Shown here: positions 11,436-23,800 of the stretch, piece by piece
How positions within the stretch are numbered: position 1 is the first letter of the stretch
Layout of the letters: the number at the start of each line of letters is the position of its first letter
Assembly: GCF_016859285.1 (NCBI RefSeq)
Contig: NC_053417.1
Coordinates: 16,090,706-16,154,705 of the forward strand
DNA length: 64,000 nt
DNA from: Xiphias gladius
Lineage: Eukaryota; Chordata; Actinopteri; Istiophoriformes; Xiphiidae
Reading direction: 5' to 3'
Position numbers and translations under genes: made by a program
Notes under the pieces: model-generated
What the model saw: only the letters and a program-made list of their open reading frames with translations
Database searches by the model: none
What the model was told of the DNA's origin: nothing

Positions 11436-13303
11436 ATGGCTGACAGAAACAGCCGGTTCAGTGTTAAGAAGAAAGAGAAGAAGGTGGAAAACAAAACAAA
11501 TGATGAGAAGGACAGAGAAAAAGAAAAGGGGAAGGAAAAAAATGTGAAGAAGCCGGACAAACCTGTGAAGAAGCCAGAGAAGACCCCCGAGCAGCCCAAG
11601 ACGGATGAAGAGAAGAGGAATGGGGAAAGTGGAGGGGCAACAGGCGTGGAGGCAGCAAACAGTGAAGAAAATGGACAGTTTCAGCCCATAGAGCTGCCAC
11701 CGTTTGAGATTGTTACAGGGTGGGTAGATTTAATACATACATTGCAAGAGTTAGCGTCAGCATGTCCTACTTATACACCTGTTTTGCTCTTGAACACATC
11801 CACTTTTTGGTAATTTTATTCTGTAGTTGAAGTATTTTTTCATGTCTTTCTATAGGCCATGTTGTTCCCAATGTATGTTCTATACTTGATTTCAACGAGA
11901 AAGGATACTAATGACTTGCACCTGCCATCCTTACTAACCCAGCAGTAAGAATAGGAATGAGTCACAGAGTCGACACAGATGCCGGCCCCTGCTATATCAC
12001 TCCAACTAGCATCTGTTCCCCATACTTTTACCTTTGAGTATTAGCTGTTTCATATCAAAGCTATAAGAGATCTATTTGTGTAATCCATCTGGTTATCTGG
12101 ATATCTGGTTATATGTACAATATAACAATGGCTTAATAAGGAAAGGCAGGAGGAAAGGCAGGCTGAATCATGAAGGGCCTGGCACATCCAGAGATTATAG
12201 GATGATTTGCGAGCAGTAATATTAATAGAAACACCAGTTTACTCAGTGGTAGCCTCATTAATATTCTATTCACGGTATCACCGTGGTCTGTATTGAGGAC
12301 TCACTATCATCACTTTTTTTTTTTTATCATCGTCATCGTAAAATGAGTGAATCATGCTCTCAGTGTTAGGCAAAGAAGTGAACGCCTTTTCACCTGAAAA
12401 GGCATTTCAGGTTACACTGTCATGCACAATGATGAGATGTGAGAAATTACCTTGAAAGTATTGTTGATAGATACATGATGCTGATTGTTTTTTCACTTAG
12501 TCCTCCTAATCTAACCTTCACGTGCAAAGATGACAGTGCGTGCTATTAAACAAAGTGTTTTGCTTTCACATTCACTGAAAAGGAAACAGGCTACTTAACA
12601 TTACATTTATGGAAACTTTCACTTTTAATGTCCACCAGGGAACAGATGAGCCCATTTTACTTCAAGTTTCAGTTCAGGAACGTGGAGTACTCATCAGGGA
12701 GGAACAAAACCCTACTGTGTTTCAGAGTGGATACAGCAGGAGGCAGCTCAGAGCCTCTGAAAGGTTATATGGAGGATGAACATGCCACAGCTCATGCTGA
12801 AGAGGCCTTCTTTCAACAGGTAATGAATGCTCACTCTCAGCTGTTCTCTCTGTAGAACCCCATGGAGATCAAATTTCTATTAGTTTGGAGCATTTGCCCT
12901 TTTTTAGTATGTTTTTGTTTCTCCTTTATGCCTCCATAAATCCCCACTCTTTCCTTTCCAGGTGCTTCCTAACTCTTCCCAGGAGTATGATGTCACATGG
13001 TATGTATCATCCAGTCCCTGTGCGCCTTGTGCAGCCAAGCTGGCCAGCATCCTGCAGCAGCGCAAAAAGCTCCGTCTCTGCATATTCTGCTCCCGTCTCT
13101 TTGATTGGGAGCAGCCGGAGATAGTTGAAGGACTCCGGGCTCTGGTGAGTGCCGGTTGCAAACTGCGGATGATGAAGCCATCTGACTTCCTGCATATCTG
13201 GGAGACGTATGTGGAGAAGGAGGACCAGAGCTTTACACCCTGGGAGGACTGTCAGGAGAACTACGAGTACTATGTGGAGAAACTGGCTGATATCCTCAAG
13301 TAA
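11436..13303 (+). CDS. apobec2: APOBEC2, zinc-dependent cytidine-deaminase-family protein of muscle
   Basis: Three exons, 11436-11719, 12639-12819 and 12962-13303, give 268 residues. The N-terminal ~85 residues are Lys/Glu-rich and carry repeats of the type VKKPDKP/VKKPEKT, unlike the short acidic leader of mammals. From residue 86 the sequence follows APOBEC2 closely: ELPPFEIVTG, FKFQFRNVEYSSGRNKT. The zinc site is complete, with H147-A-E149 and SSSPC175APC178. The end is WEDCQENYEYYVEKLADILK, as in the human protein. APOBEC2 is abundant in skeletal and cardiac muscle; proven deaminase activity is lacking and a chromatin or transcription role has been proposed. Teleosts often have two copies (2a, 2b) and I cannot tell which this is. 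The start is the only upstream in-frame ATG before the conserved part. Confidence 0.95.
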
Positions 13304-13357
13304 ATGTGAGTCAGTAAGTGTTGTGTTTGCAGTCAGTCTACATGCTTTTATTGTTTC

Positions 13358-13363
13358 AATAAA
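13358..13363 (+). other. poly(A) signal of apobec2
   Basis: AATAAA 55 bases after the apobec2 stop codon. Confidence 0.7.
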
Positions 13364-14039
13364 TATCTTTAGATTTAAAAGTTTGTTTGGATAATTACTC
13401 TGTTTTCCTTGTGTCTTTTGTCCCGTCTTCTTAGTGCTACAGGCAGACAAGATCGTCACACTGACTGAACCACAAATCAGCCTACTTGAGAAATCACCAC
13501 CAGTTGAACATTTGTTTCTTGCAGTCACAGCTGATGGTGCATATCAGTATTAGTTTTAATGAACACTCATGGCAAGATTTTGTGTTTTTTATTTGATCAT
13601 TTCATAGGGAGACACAAAATGCTTGAATTCCCAGATAAATATAGCATAAAGTATCCAACTAGTCACTTTAGAAGAAAAAAAGCAATAACATTCATTGCTG
13701 AATCATTTATAATATTAAATAATCTTTGGAAGAGACTAACTTATATCTACTGACATCTGGTGTTTGTTCTAAGAATTGAAAACACTAATTGAAAAACTGA
13801 TAAATTATTCTAAAGATCATCACATTATGCACAGTGCATAAAATATTTGAAATTTAACAGTGTATGTGATTGATGCTTATCAAAAAAATAATGTTTCATG
13901 TTTTAACAGTGCCTTTGACAGTCAGTTCATCAATACACTGATGTCAATTATAAAAATATATATAAAAAATTTACAATTACCACCAGTACCGTGCAACCAA
14001 GGACAGTAATATATGGGGAACAAATCTATACACAGTTAT

Positions 14040-14310
14040 ATTGCAATGACGATTTGTCCATTGCTCCAGAGTGTAGTATCTCATCAACTGTTTGATGAAT
14101 TTCCATGAAATATGGTACCAACACTGTCCTAAGAGGATGAATCCTAATGAATTTACTCGACTTTTATTTAACATTGCAGGCAAGTCAAAATGTCCACCTG
14201 TCCACACAGTTTATGACAAAGTGCCTCTAAATCCAATGACCTTTAAAACTCATCCTTTAAAATGACCTCAATGATCCTCAAGTGTACTTTAAGAATGATA
14301 CTAACATAGT
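14040..14310. repeat. teleost short interspersed repeat, decayed
   Basis: Segment with 'gatgaatttccatgaaat', 'gaggatgaatcctaatga' and 'ccaatgacctttaaaact', phrases I recognise from an abundant teleost repeat. It lies in the spacer between the convergent apobec2 and Fc-receptor-like genes. No coding capacity. Confidence 0.45.
14163..14168 (-). other. candidate poly(A) signal of the Fc-receptor-like gene
   Basis: AATAAA on the minus strand, about 490 bases past the receptor stop codon. Another minus-strand AATAAA lies near 13589. Confidence 0.35.
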
Positions 14311-14657
14311 GAACCTCAGAATGTTAGCTCTCAGGTTGAAGCACAACTGAGAATGAAAGTCTGACTATGTAGAGCTGAGCCAGACAAGCTGATTCTTAGA
14401 TGTCCCATGATGGCCACCGTACAGAGTTTGGCCTCCATCCAGTGCTACTCTTTGGCCAAACTTGACCTCTTCTTTTTTCCCCACTAGTGATAAGCATTGC
14501 ACAATAGCGAAACTGTCTCTCCAGTTTTCATATGTTCAAAAGTTTTGTTTACTGGTGTGTAACAACCATTAAAGCCTCAAAAGGCTGTAATAAGTCTATA
14601 GACATTCAGTCTTTTGATGATTATCTGCTACCAGGATGTGAATACATACTCAGTGAC

Positions 14658-17600
14658 TCATTGTTTGAAGGAAACCAGCCCACCGTTGCTTTCTTCTGCA
14701 TCATGGCTTTCAGTCGTCACAGCTAGAAAGACATAAAAGATTGAGATTTGGAAAGATGGATCGGTAATACATTATGTCTCAGCTAAAGAGAAGCTGGCAC
14801 AGCATCATCATAGAGAAAATTTTCATCAGAAAAGTGCATTTGTAATATTACCTTGGTCCTCCTGTGTGGTTAGTGGTGTTGTTTCACAGCAAATCGTGCC
14901 ATTCTCATCCCCTTCTGTAGGTCAAATTGTTTTTAAAAAAGCAACCAAGAAAAGCAGAAACTGTCAGTGAGGGATAAACACAGGGAACCTTCAGAAACCT
15001 TCAGAGTAGTAATAGAGCTGAAACAACCAGTCGATTTATCAATCAGTCGTCTGACAAAAAATTAACCGGCAAATATTATGATAATTGAACACTTGTTTAA
15101 CTACTTAAGCCAAAAAATGTCCATGCTTACAGCCTGTTATGTGTTACTATTTAGTGTTTTTCTTATTCTTTTGTTTCGGTAAACTGAATATCTTTGGGTT
15201 CTGGGAAACGGAACCCAAAGTAGTAGTATATTACTGATATTTTATAGATGAAACAAATAATCGAATAATTGAGAAAGTAATCAGCAGATTAAAGAAAAAT
15301 TAAATAAATAAATAAAAGTTGCAGCCCCATAAGTAATAACAGTTTTTAAATCATCTGTTTTATTAATCTAAAGGTCATTTACCTTTAGATGGTGCATTCA
15401 GCGTTGTATCGGTGATGTACTCAACCAGTGGACAGGGTGCATCTGCAAGAGGGAGGAAGGAACTTTAACACAAGGGAACCAACAGCTAAAGGCCAACTAT
15501 GAAAATCAGACCCAAACTTGAAAATGTCTGTAGGTAGTTTCACTAACAGTAAATTCAAAAATAGATGAAAAATGAATCACTGGTGGGGCAGTTTCTGCAG
15601 CATATGCGGAAATGGTGACCAAAAACCACAAGTTATGGGTGGTGGTGTCAGCTTACCAGCGCGGCTCTTTAGCTGAGCCATGGTGAGAAACAGGTTGTCC
15701 TCTTCTGGCTTGTCTTCATCACCAGCTACATGATGGGAAAAGATAATAGGTCACCTCACTGTGCCTTTTGTTTGTAATTTTAATGATGAAATATATTAAT
15801 ATATTATGAAGAGGTCAGGATTTTACATTTAAACCTGCAATAATTGTTTTGTTTTTTTTGGACATTCAGGGGCAGCGGAAATGAGCTGTGAACACAGCAT
15901 TGACACAAAACCACCCTTTAAGTTGATATTGTTTGTCAGCAAACAGTTGCTTATTTATACATCCAGCAGTCACGTAGCAACATTATTAATTTGGAGTCTG
16001 GTTTCTGGTCATGTGGCAAATGTAATTTCATATTCACTCTCTTTAAGTCTCCCTGTTGTTGGTCTCTACCAACTCCTGAGAAAAATATCTGGCTCTTTAG
16101 CTACTAACTGCTCCACTATGTTCACAAGCTAGTCACTAATTGTGTCTGCTGCTGTTTGGCGCTGAGTAAGTAGTGTACAGTGTTGTTTTTGGAGCTTTTT
16201 GTAGAAAACAGCAGTCTGCTGCTTCCAAGAAATAACACTATGAAAGCAGTGAGAGTGAACCAGAGCAGTTAATTTTTGGGGCAGGACAGCTAAACAGTGG
16301 GCTGAAACTCAATATAAAACTCCATAAATTCATAAAGATTGGGGTAATAATTATCTGTAGGTTCATCTCTACAATCGACCACACTGTCACATTGTTTTCA
16401 CATTGTCCTTTGATACATTATTAGTATAACAACATTGCTTATCACTGCTGTAATAATGTACATATTTAGAATCCTGCGTTCAAGCTATGCATTAAGATAG
16501 TGCCAAACTAAAGTAATACCTGGTTTGCGGATGACTCTGAGGATAATGCATCCGAGGAAGGTGGCAACGAGGCCAAAGAAGAGACAGCCAGAGATGGAAA
16601 GAAGCACCCTCCTCTTCAAAACTGCAGATTTAAAATAAAAACAGAGAATGCGAGTGAGAGAGAAGGTTTGTAAGGTAAAAACTCAGAACTTCCAGACTTC
16701 ACTTGCACTCACGAAGGTTCTTGGTCCTGAAAGAATCACTGCGTTTTGAATAAGATGGTCTCCCACTGCGAATGCCATGGCAGGTGTAAAGGCTCTGCTC
16801 TGGGTCATCATGGGGTGTGACTATATGTCTCTCAGAGGGCAGCAGATTCAGTGGTTGTTCCTCTTTGAACCTGTTTAAATTTTGTATGTAGAATTCTCTG
16901 GATTGTTGTTGAATTTTCAGAAAGGTGAGAATCCACACAGTTCATATATGAATGCGTTTAGAAAACTTTATTCTATAGTATTAGCTGGTGATTTTGAGGA
17001 GTATTACCATGTGTAGTTCCACTTATCATTGCTTTCCTGCACCTCACATCTGAGCACCAAGCTGTCTGTGGCGAAGACCTCAGACCAGCCAGTTAATAGG
17101 ATTATATGAGCCTTTGGGCGCTCTGCAGCAAACACAATAAAAACTGTGATAAACACATTCAACACCTGCATACATACGAAAAAAGGGAAAGGAGGAAGTC
17201 AAAAAAAACTTACCTTGAATGTTGAGCCTAAGAGCCTGACTCTGGTCTGACTGGATGAATGTATCCACTCCTCTTTTAACTTGGCATTTATATAATCCAG
17301 TGTTTGTTGTCTCAGCTAAACTGATGTTAAGATTGTTTCCTGATTCGGTGAGTTGATTGCCATCTTTGTACCACAGGTACTCCCATCCAGAAGAGACATT
17401 AATGTGACAGCTGAAGGAAACTGAATCTTCAGTGTACATCACATTGTGCTCGGGATTCTGCATCAGTGTGACTCTGGGTTTTGTATCTGAGGGGTGATAA
17501 TAATGCGCTTGGGATTTTAGTATAATAGCATTTAAATGTATATCACACTGTACAGCCCGGCATAAGGAAAGGTTGGCCTTTAACAAGATGTTTCAGATGG

Positions 17601-20600
17601 CTGTTTTGATATACTTAAACTTTACTTCCTTAGCCGAATGATGCATTTCTCTCTCTCGCTCAAAACCAATTTTTTTCTTTTTTCAGTTTACTTAAAGTTA
17701 TAATTTGCTATTTTGGAAAATACACTTATTCACTTTTTTGAAAGATATTGATGAGAAGATACCACTTTCTTTTATGATGGCTAGCTCAGGTTAGCATAAA
17801 GACTGGAGGCAGGAGGAAACAGCTAGCCTGCTTCCGTCCAAAGGTAACAAAATCTGCCAATCCATCTCCTGTTTCACTAATTAACACTTAAATAACTTTT
17901 GTTTAATCTGTTTAAAAATCTGCCCCAGGTGGTCAAACCAACCGGACCCAGCTGTAACTTTATTTTGAACTTGACAGTTATAAAAGTGGTATTGTGCTTG
18001 TAATATAGACTCTTGGTAAGAAAGCAAATAAGCATATTTCCCAAAATGCCAAACTGTTGCTTTAAAATTACTGTTTTTGCTTAATATACTCACCACTTGC
18101 CACCTCTTCCAAGTCAAAATATAACAATTAATTTAAGAATGTCACTCCAAAGAACTGTGCCAAAAAAGAAGAAAAAAGAGGAAAAATAAAATCTCACCAT
18201 AAACACTGAGTGTTAGTTCAGAACTGGGATTGCTGGTGACAGGCCTGCTCTTGAGTTTCCCTAAGCAGCTGTATTGTCCACGATATGAGGCTGAAGCAGA
18301 ACTGATTGAAAGAGTAGCTCCATTCAAGTCAAAAGACACAGTATTATCAGCCTGGACCTTCTGTCCGTCTTTGTACCACATATATATCCAGTCAGAGCCG
18401 CGTTGCATCCCACAGCTCAACTTCACACTCTCAGTGGGGAACACATCCAACCACTGGGTCATTTGCTTTAAAGATGGAACAGGAATTTCTAAAAAGAGAC
18501 AGACACATTAGCCACTTTTAACATCCTAAGAAATATATTGAGAGGTATCTTGATTGTAGATGATTTTTACCATAGCATGAAATCCATAAACACAGATGAC
18601 GAAAGCATTATTCATCTCAGTACACATCACAACACATCAATACAAATTAACTTTCTTTGGCTCACCAGATATTTGTAAGATCCGTCTATCACTGCGCTCT
18701 GCATGGTACATTGATTTGTCTCTTTTGGCCATGCACTCATAAGTCCCACTGTCCGATGAACTGGCATCACGGATGTTAAAACTACTCCCGATGTGAAGGA
18801 GTGCTTTTCCATCTTTGTACCAGAGATACTCCCAACCAGACGAGATTTCAACTTTACATTCGAAAGACACTGACTCTCCAATGTACAGCGTGTCAACATC
18901 TGGCTTTTGAGTCATCAGGGGCTTAGGCTTTTTCTCTAAACACACAAAGCAGAAGAAACATATCTGTGTGTATTCTGTCATACCAGCAGGTCTTAACTGT
19001 TTGTAAAATATCTGACCAGTCAGATAGTAGGATCATAACTGACCAAAGATTCACTGCAGAAACACAGCTTGAAAACTCAATGCCTGCATACTACAAAGAA
19101 ATATTTTCAGGTAGTCAACAGAAAGTTACCTTTAACTTCGACGTGCATAACCTGACTGAAGAAGAATTGATTTCCGCCTCTTCTTGCTTTGCATGTATAT
19201 GACCCCCCATTTTTTTTCCCAACAGAGTTGATTGAAAACATGTTTCCAGATACATTAGGTTGATTGCCATCTTTGTACCACACGTACTCCCATCCAGAGG
19301 AGACATTAATGTGACAGCTGAAGGAGACCGATTCCCCAGGGAACATCACGTTGTACTCTGGATCCTGTGTCAGTGTGACACTGGGTATTTTATCTGAGGG
19401 TAGATAAACATACCGTTGCCATCAATATGTAAAATTACACTGTGCCCAGTCTGAAAGGAAGTTACCAGATGTGACAATAACAGATATTTATACTACCCCA
19501 ACCCCTTGGCCTAATCCCCAAAAATGTTTAATTGTACCTAAAATAAAGAAAACATTTCCAATCATAGATTCCCCCCGAAATAAGTATTTATTATTTTTAT
19601 GTAAATTTAAAAGAAAACTCACCATACACTGTGAGAGTAAGTTCAGAACTAGCACTGCTGCTGACAGACCTGTCCTGGAGGTGTCCCTTACAGTGATATT
19701 GTCCTGCATGTTTAGCTGAAGCAGAACTGATGGAAAGAGTAGCTCCATTCAAGTCAAAAGACACAGTATTATCAGCCTGGACCTTCTGTCCGTCTTTGTA
19801 CCACATATATATCCAGTCAGAGCCGCGTTGCATCCCACAGCTCAACTTCACACTCTCAGTGGGGAACACATCCAACCACTGGGTCATTGGCTTCAAAGTT
19901 GGAACAGGAATTTCTAAAAAGAGACAGACACATTAGCCACTTTTAACATCCTAAGAAATATATTGAGAGGTATCTTGATTGTAGATGATTTTTACCTTAG
20001 CATGAAATCCATAAACACAGATGACGACAGCATTATTCATCTCAGTACACATCACAACACATCAATACAAATTAACTTTCTTTGGCTCACCAGATATTTG
20101 TAAGATCCGTCTATCACTGCGCTCTCCATGGTACATTGATTCTTCTCTTTTGGCCATGCACTCATAAGTCCCACTGTCCGATGAACTGGCATCACGGATG
20201 TTAAAACTACTCCCGTTGTGAAGGAGTGCTTTTCCATCTTTGTACCAGAGATACTCCCAACCAGACGAGATTCCAACTTTACATTCGAAGGACACTGACT
20301 CTCCCATGTACACCGTGTCAACATCTGGCTTTTGAGTCATCAGGGGCTTAGGCTTTTTCTCTAAACACACAAAGCAGAAGGAACATATCTGTGTGTATTC
20401 TGTCATACCAGCAGGTCTTAACTGTTCGTAAAATATCTGACCAGTCAGATAGTAGGATCATAACTGACCAAAGATTCACTGCAGAAACACAGCTTGAAAA
20501 CTCATGACGACAGCATTATTAAAGACAAGGATATTCATGGGATTAAAACCCAAATACTGACTAATAAAAAAGGTTAGTTAAATATTCATTGTCAGTGTCT

Positions 20601-20804
20601 CATGTTTGAACTGTTCAAAGTAAGAAACCAGCAAAGGAAACAAAGTACATAAAAGTGTTTTGCCTGATTAACTTAAAGTAAAAACCACCATGTTCTTCCT
20701 AAGGGCACAAAGAGTCAGAAGCAGACCTACAATGATCGTGCAGACGTTGTAAAAATCAACACAAAAATAAGTCTTCAGTGTGTGACCTAAACATCCGAAG
20801 TGCA

Positions 20805-20839
<35 letters not shown>

Positions 20840-23800
20840 CAGGTCAAACCATAATAGTCCATTTTCCACATGGTTTAGAGATTGAGAGACAATAAAAAGT
20901 GAACCTCAATCAAGTATTTATACAAAGGAAGCAGGGACCAGTTTCGCAACAGTTCCGCATCAAACAAACAAAAAAAAAAAAAAGAAAAATGGGAAACTGT
21001 GGACTGAGCTCAGAGGTTAAAGTTCAAAATAAACCAGTGGTATGTTTGAACCATTACAATGAGTAATTCTGACTTGTTACCACTTAGCCAACAACAGCTC
21101 TTCTACCCTTACACAAAACGTTCTCTCGCTAACTGATATTCTAGTGCTAGATACACATGCTGCACACTTCTGAACTGTCCTGCCCTGCATCATGCTACAC
21201 CACAGCATCCTGTTTCAACAGAAAATGCATAAAATAACGGAAGCAAGATGCTCTCAAAATACTGTTCCGCAGAATTCGAAAGCAGCTTGGAGGTTTTTTA
21301 AGGTGTAAGTGACAACAGTAAGAGAACACAATATGACAACTTCATTTACATATAATAGGTGATTAGTATTTTTTTTTTTTTTACACATTTTACACATTTT
21401 CACCTCTGGTGACCTTGCACAAGTACGCCCACCCATCAGAAAGACTAAGAAGGATGCTGATGGTTTTGTTGGTGGTACAAGGGAGGTAATTTCCATCTTT
21501 GTACCACTGATAGTTCCATCCAGAGGACACATCAACTTTGCAAGTGAAGTTCACTGCTACACTGTACCTAAGCTCATGATGCAGTATTAGGTAAGCCAGT
21601 ACAGCCTAATGCAATCGAATACAACTGTTTTTCCATAAAATCTACATTTATGATACCCACAATGGTCATATTTTTGAAACTGTCCTGTAGGTGTTAATTC
21701 AAATGTATGTTTTAGCATTAAGGTCGTAGTTAGCATTGGTGCTGCGTTACATTCAGAGCTATCTTTAATATCCTGTCACCCTTGTGTATGTAAAAAAAAA
21801 TAGAAACACCTCTCAATATAACTTAGTCCAGTACAACACCACTTTTAACTAAGACCTCAGCAATAAACATACATTTGAAATTACACATTTCTGAAAATGT
21901 CAACAAAAACTCTAAAACATTATAAACTTTGTAAAGGCAGAATTTAGGACAGAGCACTTGTATTTAATTGTAATAGACTGTGTGGTTGTACCTCGTAAAA
22001 TGGCCACTAAGTGTATATCAGTATGACCACCTAATTAAGTCTTAAGTTAATGAAATGGAATATTAAAATTAAGATGCAATAACCATATTTTTAAAAGAAA
22101 AGTTCAACATTTTGGGAAATACACTAAGTAAATTTCTTGGTGAGAGCTGAGGAGATTGATAACGTTCTAATGTCTGTCTGTATGTATGTATGGTGACTAT
22201 GGTACACCATACATACATACATAAAAACCGTCGGTTAGATTAGGTTAATGCATAGACTCAAAACATAAGAAACAACTAGCCTGGCCCTGTCTAAAGCTGT
22301 CATTTTTACAATAAGGTTTTTGTGCCATTTAAACAAACAAGATATAATTTGTTCATTAATGACCTTTACATGTGCTAACAGGCAGATTTTTTTCCCTTTG
22401 CAGCAGAGCCAAGCTAGATGTTTCCAGTTTTTGTGCAAAGCTAAGCTAACAGGCTGTTGGTGATAGCTTCACATTTAAGTTAACAGGTATTAGAGTGGTA
22501 AAGTAGAAAGCAAATCAGCATATTCCTTGGGGGCAATGGAAACATGGTGTAAACACAACATTGACTTATCATCACCTTTTAAGTTGAGGTGGTGAATTTG
22601 ATGGCAGACAGTTGCTTATTTACACATACAGCAGTTACAGAGACATTATATTTCATTTGGTGGTGTTTCTCTGGCCACTTGGTAAGTCCAATGCTCCCTC
22701 TTTTTTTATATCTGTTTTGGTACCTACCAACTCTGGAGGGAAATATTTGGCGCTTTAACCGCTAAACGCTCTAACATATTCACCAGCTAGTCGCTAAGTA
22801 AGCTATCTTACGTTTGTCTGCTCTTGGCGCAGAGCAGGTAGTTTGTGGTGGGTTTTTAGGGATAATTCGCTGAAAACAAATGCAAGGAATGCTTACCAGA
22901 GACCAGCAGAAGTGTTGTTTTACTCCCCTCTGTGTAGAATGGGCCTTTGCCTCTCTTGGCTTTGCAGTGGTACTCCCCACTATTAGAGTGCTCTATAGAA
23001 TCTATGGTATAAGTATCTGTATTAGGTGCTTGAATTTCATTTCCATCATGGTACCACAGATATTCCCATCCAAAGGACGTATTGACCATGCAGGTGAAGA
23101 TGACAGACTCTCCTGGGAACATCTTGTCAAAGTTTGGTCTTCGGCTCACGGTGGGCTTTGGCTTATTTTCTAATCAGAAAGAATAAAGAAAAGGGTTATA
23201 CTCCAGTTATTCTTTATTATTCTCGTCTACACATTCAGCAGAAATTATGGATGATGGAATATAATGAAACGTACCATAAACGTTGACTTCAAGTGATTTG
23301 CTACTTTGAGTAGCAACGCCCTTTGTTTTGTGACGACCTTCACAGTGATAATTTCCAGAATACATTTGTGTTGCTGCAGTGATTATGAGCATTGATCTAT
23401 CTGGAGAGATATACAAATTTGGATCTCCATCTTGTACTTGATCTTTATTTCTGTGCCAGGTGATGGTCCAGTCAGAGCTGCCACTGATACTACAATTCAA
23501 TTCCACTTTCTCAGAGGGGAACACATCCAGCCATACCGACTGTAGCCGCAGAGATGGTATGGGAAGCTCTGGAAGTTCATTTAAAAATATAATTTATTGC
23601 ATTAATATGATTACAAAAATAACATTATGCTGAAGTTGTGATGTCAACTAGGCCCACTGGCATTAGGCACACTGGCCCACTGGTCTTGACTGCAGTACTG
23701 AATGTGCTGCATGTGGCTTTAAAATGAGATTGAAATAAATACAATTACAGACTACGGTTAAATTTACTCATGAACATATGCTTATAAAGGTTTTCATAGG

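Noticed and set aside
13007-13528. 173-codon minus-strand open frame
   Set aside because: Antisense shadow of the conserved third exon of apobec2.
15383-15442. LVEYITD as an ITIM or ITSM
   Set aside because: Position +3 after Tyr is Asp; both motifs need a hydrophobic residue there.
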